64,000 nucleotides of DNA, taken from the NCBI GenBank assembly GCA_032358255.1, contig JAULBX010007440.1, positions 54,249 through 118,248 of the forward strand, given 5' to 3'. Each line of letters opens with the position of its first letter. Within the stretch, counting starts at the first letter, position 1. A model generated the notes under the pieces. That model was not told where the DNA came from and ran no database searches. It saw only the letters and a program-made list of their open reading frames with translations. The position numbers and the translations under genes are program-made. The DNA is from Heterotrichella gracilis. Lineage: Eukaryota > Sar > Xanthophyceae > Tribonematales > Xanthonemataceae. Positions 56,197 through 64,000 of this stretch are shown here, one piece after another.

Positions 56197-58399
56197 ATGG
56201 CAGCGGAGTGATCGGTGGCCCAGCATTGGATGAGGATTCGGAAATCCTAGCTACAGCATTTGGGGATGGAGAGTCAGTAGCGACCATTGTGAGATGGCGT
56301 AGTGCACCATCTGGGGATGCGCGCTGGCGAAGATGCTGTATGTTACCAGCCACACCATGTTGGGGTGGCCACGGTGGCGGCGCTCCTGGGGCTGAGGTAC
56401 ATCGAGTGGTGGGTGGCAGTGGAGTGATGAGGGGTGCTCTCCTCCATTCGCACGGTTGGGATCACTGAACGGTTAGTTGAATGGTGATGCACTGGGTGGA
56501 GGGACTTGATGTCAGGCTGTCATATGGTGGCTGGTGAGGGGATTGATTGAGGTTGGCCATGCGGGAGAGCCATTTAGCATGGCTGGAACTGGTGGATTGT
56601 GCTGATGGGTGTGCATCAAGTGCACTCCATGGGGGGAGATGCATACGCAGGCGATTTTGCGGTGGGTCGTGGGGGATTGATCACTTGGATTGATAGGGGG
56701 ATGGCTAGGGTAAGTCATTCATTTTGGGTAGAAAACCATAATGTATTGCGAATATCTACCACTGATTGAACTCGGTGTGTGCATTATGCACATTGTTGTC
56801 CTGCTAGCCAGGGGTGGCACTGCCAATAGTACTCTTTTTTGCCGCAATCATTGGGCCTCCTCACAGAATCTGTTCAAAACATTATGTAATCTGGGTTGTA
56901 TAGTACATTTTTTGTTGGGCTTAGTCTAGAACTATTATATATTATTCATACGTATTATTTATGCAGTGCAATGCCACCTAACATGCCACCACATTGACTG
57001 GTGAAACTTTCAACAAATGGTGGTACTACGTAGCTAATTACTAGTAGGCGCTCAAGCCGCATGGCATGTGGACGATAGTGTATACTTTGGGCCGTCATAG
57101 ATTTGGCGTGATGGCGGGGCATAATACATTAGAAGTGGGGCCCGGGGGTGGACGACCTTCCCCTCCCTTTGTGTAATACATACTATGAACGCGGGCTTAA
57201 AATTATAGCATGCCATGCTGTGGGCCAATGGATAGGGTTTGGTGTGGCCATCGCCGGCCATCATGGCCACCAGTCCGGGACTAGCCTAGTACTACTTAAT
57301 TTGTTCTGTAAAGTTGTATGAATTGCAAATTTTGCGTGACCCACATGGCCGCGCCAATGGGGGCTATGCATGATAACAACACAAGGTTTCTGGTCCAGGA
57401 TTCATATCAAGAAGATTTTTCCATACTCTGTGTGGTGAAACTACCACACTGATTGTTGCCTGCCTTCCCGACAAATGTGATGGTGGGCAAGCGGATTTGG
57501 CCAGGGCCCAAAGTTAGTGAGAGCAGGGCCAAGAGAAAAGCACACAGGGTTGATCATTCCAAGAATGCATGAAGAAAATGGACAGGGCGTGTGCATAGCT
57601 GCAGGCTTCAATCTGGCTGCATGGCGGTGATTATGACAACAGCTGATGTGAAATATTATTAAAGTTCCTGAAAAAGTCACTGACTACTAGTACCAAGCTG
57701 ATGTGCAAGGTATGCAATGCTCACCGTGCACCAAACTATGCATCAAAATTTGACTCTGAAAATCCTTTTCTACCCAGACTTGTCAACGTTGAATTGGTGC
57801 CAAACTTTGAAAGGCATGCAGCGTGCTAGGCAGCGGCATCTGGGAGCGAATAAAAGTTTCTTCTAAGGATTTCAATCTGATCAGAAGCAATTGGCTTACC
57901 TCGGCAAGAAAATAATAATGGTGTGCACAGTGCAGAAACTTCAAGCGATGGCAAAGTTATACGCATGCACGTCGACGCTGAGGATTCCCTGTCTATTTGC
58001 GAGGCTCCACAAAACACGACCGTTTATTTAATAGTGATGGCCCCAATCCCATCCCACTGGTTGGGTAAGTGTGAGTGGGACACCAAAAGCGACACGCTAG
58101 TCAGTAGGGTGCTGACAAATTGTTCCCGTGCATGCCTATGCTAATTGGTTAACGATCTTGAGGGCCATGTTGACTTGAGCATGACTCCTAAACCCCAAAC
58201 CGCAATGGGGGGCCATGTTGACTTGAGCACAAACCCACCTAGGGCATAACCGTTGTGGTCACTTGATACCATGCACACCCGATGGGTACCAGATGGCATG
58301 GAAGGTGAAGGTGCCTTGGAAGGGCTAGAGCTAATTGCCCTACTTTGCCCTCAGGGCCACTGGGCTGGGAAAATACCCTAACAAAACCCTAGGGAAACC
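56197..58399. other. Gene-free stretch after ABCG, with an echo of its last exon
   Basis: A diverged copy of the terminal ABCG exon lies at about 56300-56412 (TCTGGGGATGCGCGCTGGCG and CTCCTGGGGCTGAGGTACAT); it is partly repeated near 56240-56275. From about 56500 to 58399 I see no supported gene. This is the convergent 3' region of the ABCG gene and the minus-strand RCC1-type gene. Confidence 0.5.
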
Positions 58400-59283
58400 C
58401 TAGTTGCCCCCCAGCGCGCGGCCCACTGGGCTGGCACCAAACCACACAGGCAGGGCCGCCTCACCGACCGACACCATCGGCACCGCCACCTTCAGAGCCG
58501 CCTGCGCCGCCCGCGTGGCCAGCAGCCCCTCGCGCATGCGGCGTAGGGACACCAGCTGCATATCCAACCCCTCACTGCTGGCGGTTTTGGCGGTGATGGC
58601 CGCGCGGCGGACGGCGGGGTAGGTGGTATGTGCGAAGCGTGCATAGGCGGTGGTTGCTCCCAGGATGCCGTCTGTCACCTCGTAGTCTGCATCGCCAGCG
58701 CCCTTGAGCACGTGGCTGCCGTTCACAACCTGCACATATTTGAATAATTTGCAATTTGGAAATTTGAAATCTAAGGGTTTGAATATGAGCCAGCGCGCTT
58801 GAGCACGTGGCTGCTGTCCACAGTATTCCCAGCCTGCGTAGCCTGCGCAGGGGTTGGACTCTGTACACTTAGGTATCCATATGCAAGGTACTATACTCCA
58901 TGTTACTGACTCTTGCAACCACTGCCCCTACTCCAGATGGTACAGGAACTCGTTGCACTGCGGCTACCTACGCAGCGTTTGGATTACGTAAACGGGTCAA
59001 AGCTCAAAGTTGCCGGCATATTGTATATGCATGCATTGACCAATATAATTTCACCTATCATGGCTGGGCCAGACATCAAATTATTGGTCAATGCTGGACC
59101 AAATTTTATGATAGGTAAATTTGACCATTGACCAATATAATTTCACCTATCATGGCTGGGCCAGGCATCAACAGCGTCAACAAGGGGTACTTCGCATGCA
59201 GTTCTATCCCAAACATCACCATGGGATGTGTCAAGATTCACCGCCAGTGTATGCCTGTACCATGCGGGCCTAGCCTACCCTAC

Positions 59284-59396
59284 CTTTGGGTTCACGCCCA
59301 TGCCCCCGACCCATGTCTGCCCCACAATGCCATGCATGTCCTCCAGGTCAGCGCTCAGCAAGTCGATGCCAATGTCAAGCCAAGGCTCACCCGCGG
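59284..59396 (-). CDS. Short internal exon of the RCC1/root-cap-like gene
   Basis: Listed separately because it is easily missed: 113 nt, acceptor GTGCAG, donor AAG|GTAGGG. It reads AGEPWLDIGIDLL, then ADLEDMHGIVGQTWVGGMG. It links the exon ending VYT (phase 1) to the terminal exon starting VVNGSHV (phase 0), and supplies the HGIVGQTW block expected near the end of a VWD/root-cap-like domain. Confidence 0.75.
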
Positions 59397-59719
59397 CTGC
59401 ACAAGGTGAGTGTTTAGGGTTCACGTTAGGGTTTATAAGATTTAGGGTTAAGGCGTCAGAGTTTGGTCATACCGGCTGGTGCAAGAGGGGAGTGTGGCAT
59501 CACATCTCGTTTGGGGTTTACGAATATTAGGGTTTAGGATATTAGGGTTTGGCCACATCATTGCACCAGACACTGCAACATGCTAGTCACCTGGGCGGTG
59601 GAACACGTGCGATTGCATGCGCACCTCATTGGCATACATACATATACATGACCCAGCGCAGATAATACTGCACACCTGCACCCCGGGGATCCCAAAGAAG
59701 TTTCCCCGCCCACCCACCT

Positions 59720-60640
59720 GTGTACACCGTCAGCGCAACATCCTTGGACACCAGCCTGATAGTGGCACCCTAACCCCTACAAAACCCTAAATCCTACAAA
59801 ACCTTACACCCACCTGTGTACACCGTCAGCGCAACATCCTTGGACACCAGCCTGATGGTGGCACCCTAAACCCTACAAAACCCTACACCCACCTGTGTAC
59901 ACCGTCAGCGCAACATCCTTGGACACCAGTCTGATGGTGACACCCTAAACCCTACAAAACCCTAAACCCTACAAAATCCTACACCCACCTGTGTACACCG
60001 TCAGCGCAACATCCTTGGACACCAGCTTGATGGTGGCACCCTGAACCGTACATAATCTAAAACCCTACAAAACCCTAAACCCACCTGTGTACACCGTCAG
60101 CGTAACATCCTTGGACACCAGCTTGATGGTGGCACCCTAAACCCTACATAATCTAAAACCCTACAAAACCCTACACCCACCTGTGTACACCGTCAGCGCA
60201 ACATCCTTGGACACCAGCTTGATGGTGGCACCCTAAACCCTACATTACATAAAACCCTACAAAACCCTAAACCCACCTGTGTACACCGTCAGGGCAACGT
60301 CCTTGGAGACCAGCCTGATGGTGCCACCCTAAACCCTACAAAACCCTAAATCCCACAAAACCCTACACCCACCTGTGTACACCGTCAGCGCAACATCCTT
60401 GGACACCAGCTTGATGGTGGCGCCCTATACCCTAAACCCTACAAAACCCTACACCCACCTGTGTACACCGTCAGCGCAACGTCCTTGGACACCAGCTTGA
60501 TGGTGGCACCCTAAACCCTACAAAACCCTAAACCCTACAAAACCCTAAACCCACCTGTGTACACCATTAGCGCAACATCCTTGGACACCAGCCTGATGGC
60601 GGCGCCCTAAACCCTACAAAACCCTAAACCCTACAAAACC
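59720..60640 (-). repeat. Ten-copy array of one exon end in the RCC1/root-cap-like gene
   Basis: Ten copies of the last 50 or so nt of the exon at 60954-60651, each with its donor (TACACAG|GTGGGT), lie downstream of the real exon in the intron, at roughly 80-96 bp spacing. Spacers are built of CCCTACAAAACCCTAAA-type heptamers. The copies are more similar to each other (VSKDVALTVYT) than to the real exon end (VSRDAALTVYT). Each piece is 52 nt from a possible TTTAG acceptor, so inclusion would shift the frame. Confidence 0.88.
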
Positions 60641-63600
60641 CTACACCCGCCTGTGTACACCGTCAGCGCAGCATCCCTGGAGACCAGCCTGATGGTGGCG
60701 CCCGCCCTGCCGCGGGGGTGCGCGGCGGTCAGCACGGCAATGATTATCACGTCGGGCGCCAGGCGGTAGGCGGTGCCGGGCTGCATCGCGCCGGTGAGGT
60801 CAACCCCCTCCTTCCCCACCAGCCGCACAGCCAGGGTGCCGTTGCCCCCGCCCACCTCCACCACTAAGGCGGCGGCCGGGGTGAGCATGCCGATCCTGGT
60901 CATGTAATTGTTGATGACGCGATCGTTGCCCAGGTTGGAGAACAGCGCGTTGACCTGGGGATAGGGATGTTTAGGGTTTAGGGCTTAGGGTTTAGGATTA
61001 AGGTAAGCCCAGGTTGGAGAACAGCGCCACTATCTGAAGGATGAAGGAGGGATGGTCGGTGCACATTGGCAGAGATGTTAAATGCCATTCACCACCCAAT
61101 ATCATTTTATCGCTTTGGTATCCATCAATCGACATGCAATTGTCATGAGATACAGTCTGCCTTTAAAAGGATGCCTGCATCTTTATTATGTTGGCAGATC
61201 TGATTCCATGATGACCGCTGATGTCATGTCGATGTCATGTACACTCAGCTGCCTCCATGTACACTCAGCTGCCCCCATGTACACTCAGATCCTGATCGGA
61301 TCGCTGAAGCTCAACTCAGATCGGATAAGATCAGATCAGATCAAGGTGAGGGGGGCGCATTACAGCATGGTACTTGACTGCACGCTGAACACGGCCTTAG
61401 GGTTTTAGGGTTTAGGTTTCAGGGTTTGCAAGCACCTTGTACTTGGCAGCTGACAGCACGCTGAACACGGCGTTAGGTTCAGGGTTTAGGTTTCAGGGTT
61501 TGCGAGCACCTGGTACTTGGCTGCTGACAGCACGCTGAACACTGCGTTGGGGTAGCCATAGAAATCAAACCAGGCGCCACCAAAGCCACGGAAGTGGGGG
61601 TCGCCTTCGCCGGATGCACCGGGGGGAGCCGGTGGGGTTGGGGATGGTGGTGTGGGCGGTTCTGGGGATGGTGGCTCAGGGGATAGGGGTTCTGGGGATG
61701 GTGGCTCGGGCGATGGGGGCTCAGGGGATGGTGGCTGTGGTGATGGTGGCTGTGGTGATGGTGGTTCGGGTGATGGTGGTTGTGGTGATGGTGGTTGTGG
61801 TGATGGGGGCTGTGGCAGATGGCGGTTCTGGGGATGGGGGCTGTGGGAATGGCGGCTGGGGTGATGGCGGCTGGGGTGATGGTGGTGGTGGTGGGCATGT
61901 GGACGGGGGGTTGACAACGGGGACTGAAACGGTTGACAGGGCGGTTGTCCCGGGGTCAATGCCGATCCCCAGTGCACCATTGGTGTTGCTCCCCACGCCA
62001 TAGGCGGTGGTGCCGTTCAAAATCACCAATTCCCGTGACATGCCCACAGACACTGCGGGGGCGCCGGTCCACAGCGCGATGTTTGTTGGGGCGGCAACGG
62101 AGGCGGTGGAGAGGGGTAGCGACAGCTGGCCCTGGTCATTCTTACCCCAGCAGTACACCTGGTGGGTGGGGGAGGTCATGGGTGGTTGGGGAGAGGAGGC
62201 GGGGAGGGAGAGGGGAGGGAGAGGGGAGGGGAGGGGGCAGCAGTTGCAATGCACATGGGTGAATGTAATGGAGGGGGGGGAGGGTACGAGTGGGAGGGAG
62301 GGAAGGGGCCAGCTGTAGCAAATGGCATGTCGCTGTCTATTAAAACCCTAAACCCTAAGCAGATGCGCACCATGCTGCCCGAGGCCGACCCGGAGACGTT
62401 GGTGGCCCCCGCAACTCTAAACCCTAACTTTAAGATTTGGGGCTTTAGGCTAAAGCCCTAATCCCTGAGCACATGCTCACCTTGCTGCCCGAGGGTCCCC
62501 TAAAACCCAAAACCCCAAGCAGATGCGCAACTTGCCGTTCGAGGTCATCCCGCAGGCATTAGTGGGCCCCTGCGTCACTAAACCCTAAAATTTAGGGTTT
62601 TGGGCCTTAAGCTGAAACCCTAAACCCTAAGCAGGCGCGCACCTTGCCGTCCGAGGTCATCCCGCAGGCGTTGACCGACCCTGCTTCCACGCGCACAAAG
62701 TTGGTGACGGCGGTCCCGCCGGGCACACTGGCGAGCGCGGTGGGATTGGCGGTGGGGGTTCCGGCGGGCACTGCACTCCCCAGCTGCCCGTTGGCGTTAC
62801 TCCCCCAGCAACAGGCAAGGGTGGCGGTGGAGGGAGCGCACACCGCGCACGTGAACAACTGCCCGCTGGCAATGCTCGTGCAGCCTGACAGGAGCGTGGT
62901 GGGGACGTTGGGGCCCCCGGGGACAAGCGTCGCCACGTTCAGGTTGGTCGACGCGGCGAAGCCCAGGCGGCCGCTGCTGCCTGCGCCCCAGCACGCGGCG
63001 ACGCCGGCGGCCGATGGCGAGGTGGCGACGATCGCGCACGCGTGCGCCGAACCCACGCTCAGCGCGCGCCACTCGGTGTAGCCGGCGGGCTTGGTGGCGG
63101 CGGCGAAGGCGGTGTTTTTGCCGGTGAAGCTGCCAATGCCCAGCTGGCCGGCGGTGTTGGATCCCCAGCGGTAGAGCGAGCGCGCGGAGGCGAGGGTTGT
63201 GTCTGTTGAGGTGGTGGCAAGTGCGCACGTGAACTGCTCGCCGCAGGAGATGTCCACCCACGCCACCTGCCCCGCCGGCAGGGGCACCTCCCCCAAAACG
63301 GGGGACTAATTCGAGCCTGTGGTGCTGGCCGGCAGTACCTACGAAAGAAGCGCCAAATGGTTGTTATGAAACTATTGAACAGAGGGGGAAAGTGCAGCTG
63401 GGTTAGATAGCAGGCCCAATGTACCCAATGCCCTTAACCCTAGCTAGGGTAAGTCAGCAGGTGCGGGCACCAGCAAGCAGACAATTCTCAAGACCCTAAA
63501 CCCCAGACAACAGGGAACAGCATCCAGTCAGGGACAGAACAGCTGCGTATGTACTAGAAGCAGGAGCAGGAACAATAGTGTAGGGTATCATACACAATGT

Positions 63601-63655
63601 AGGGTTTAGGATTGACCGTTGCGTGTAGTGCGCTGGCCCTGCCCACCCAGCGGTT

Positions 63656-64000
63656 TAGGGTTTAGGGTTTGCATGCCCGTTGGCCCCGTTCCCCCAGCAG
63701 TATGCCTTGGTTGCCATGCTGGTGCCGCTGGCCATTAGGGTTTCAGGGTTTAGGCAGGTTCAGGGTTTTGGGGTTTAGGGTTTTACCTGCCCATTGGCCG
63801 CGTTCCCCGAGCAGTATGCCTTGATGACCACGCTGGTGCTGCTGGGCATTAGGGTTTCAGGGTTTTGGTAGTTTTGCGGTTTAGGGTTTTACCTGCCCAT
63901 TGGCCGCGTTCCCCGAGCAGTACGCCTTGATGACCACGCTGGTGCTGCTGGGCATTAGGGTTTCAGGGTTTTGGTAGTTTTGCGGTTTAGGGTTTTACCT
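63656..64000 (-). repeat. 106-bp tandem repeat of an RCC1 exon end, running off the window
   Basis: Copies of the exon end reading YCSGNAANGQ plus the donor GTAAAACCC start at 63781, 63887 and 63993 (cut by the window end), a period of 106 bp. A more diverged copy at about 63665-63735 reads YCWGNGANG, keeps the Trp usual in RCC1 blades and has lost the donor (CATGCAAAC). Which copy is the used exon cannot be decided here. Confidence 0.8.

Larger units (their letters stand above)
58400..63893 (-). pseudogene. RCC1-propeller / Pro-rich / root-cap-like protein, partial, with an apparent frameshift
   Basis: Minus-strand exons: one near the right edge (3' end at 63787 or 63893, AYCSGNAANGQ), then 63305-62643, 62158-61510, 60954-60651, 59396-59284 and 58729-58400 (stop). 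Phases match throughout. The first part has RCC1 blades (YRWGSNTAGQLGIGSF, CCWGSNANGQLGS, VYCWGKNDQGQLSL). Next is a hinge of SPQPP/SPEPP repeats typical of algal matrix proteins, then GDPHFRGFGGAWFDFYGYP and NALFSNLGNDRVINNYMTRI with DMHGIVGQTW, which fit the plant root-cap/VWD-like domain. In the hinge near 61815-61830 one extra base (TGTGGCAGATGG where the repeat predicts TGTGGTGATGG) shifts the frame, so the upstream and downstream halves are open only in different frames. This may be a sequencing error in a repeat or a real mutation; hence the cautious type. Exon 60954-60651 uses a GC donor. The gene continues beyond 64000. Likely an extracellular protein; function unknown. Confidence 0.7.

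Overview
The window is nuclear DNA of a eukaryote, most likely a green alga. The support is: every gene is cut by many short GT-AG introns (phases join exactly across up to 15 exons); the introns are littered with the plant/green-algal telomere heptamer TTTAGGG/CCCTAAA; one starch/glucan branching enzyme has a plastid-transit-like N-terminus; and proline-rich extracellular proteins of algal type are present. The species cannot be named from the sequence. I see no rRNA, tRNA, CRISPR or prokaryotic-style operon.

Layout. 283-600 (-) is one exon of an unknown His-rich protein running off the left edge. 601-4344 is gene-free. 4345-5471 (-) is the 3' part of an unknown gene. 5693-8491 (-) is a tafazzin-like acyltransferase, 377 aa. 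8492-10469 is gene-free apart from a dispersed repeat. 10470-13507 (-) is an ADAT3/TAD3-type tRNA adenosine deaminase subunit, 376 aa. 14475-17466 (+) is a FrnE-like DsbA-family oxidoreductase, 220 aa. 18475-29279 (-) and 30086-38339 (-) are two tandem paralogues (877 and 878 aa) of a secreted subtilisin-type protease fused to leucine-rich repeats; each has 15 exons at identical phases. 39873-48527 (+) is a GH13 glucan branching-enzyme-like protein, 675 aa. 50162-56196 (+) is an ABCG/WHITE half-transporter, 654 aa. 58400 to the right edge (-) is an RCC1-propeller / proline-rich / root-cap-like protein, cut by the window end and carrying an apparent frameshift.

The most striking property is shared by all of these genes. 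Almost every exon-intron junction has one to about ten degraded partial copies of itself ('echoes') in the neighbouring intron. Each echo carries a piece of exon plus its donor or acceptor, and echoes are separated by telomere-like heptamers. In the ABCG gene this produced four splice-competent 48-nt mini-exons, the first three exactly 100 bp apart. In the RCC1 gene it produced ten copies of one exon end. The 100-N assembly gap (42584-42683) lies inside such an array.

The genes do not form one pathway. They cover lipid remodelling, tRNA editing, thiol-disulfide chemistry, secreted proteolysis, plastid glucan synthesis, membrane export and an extracellular matrix-like protein. Shared features are exon architecture, intron texture and the tandem subtilase-LRR pair. 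All exon models were built by hand from splice consensus and reading phase and have not been checked against transcripts.
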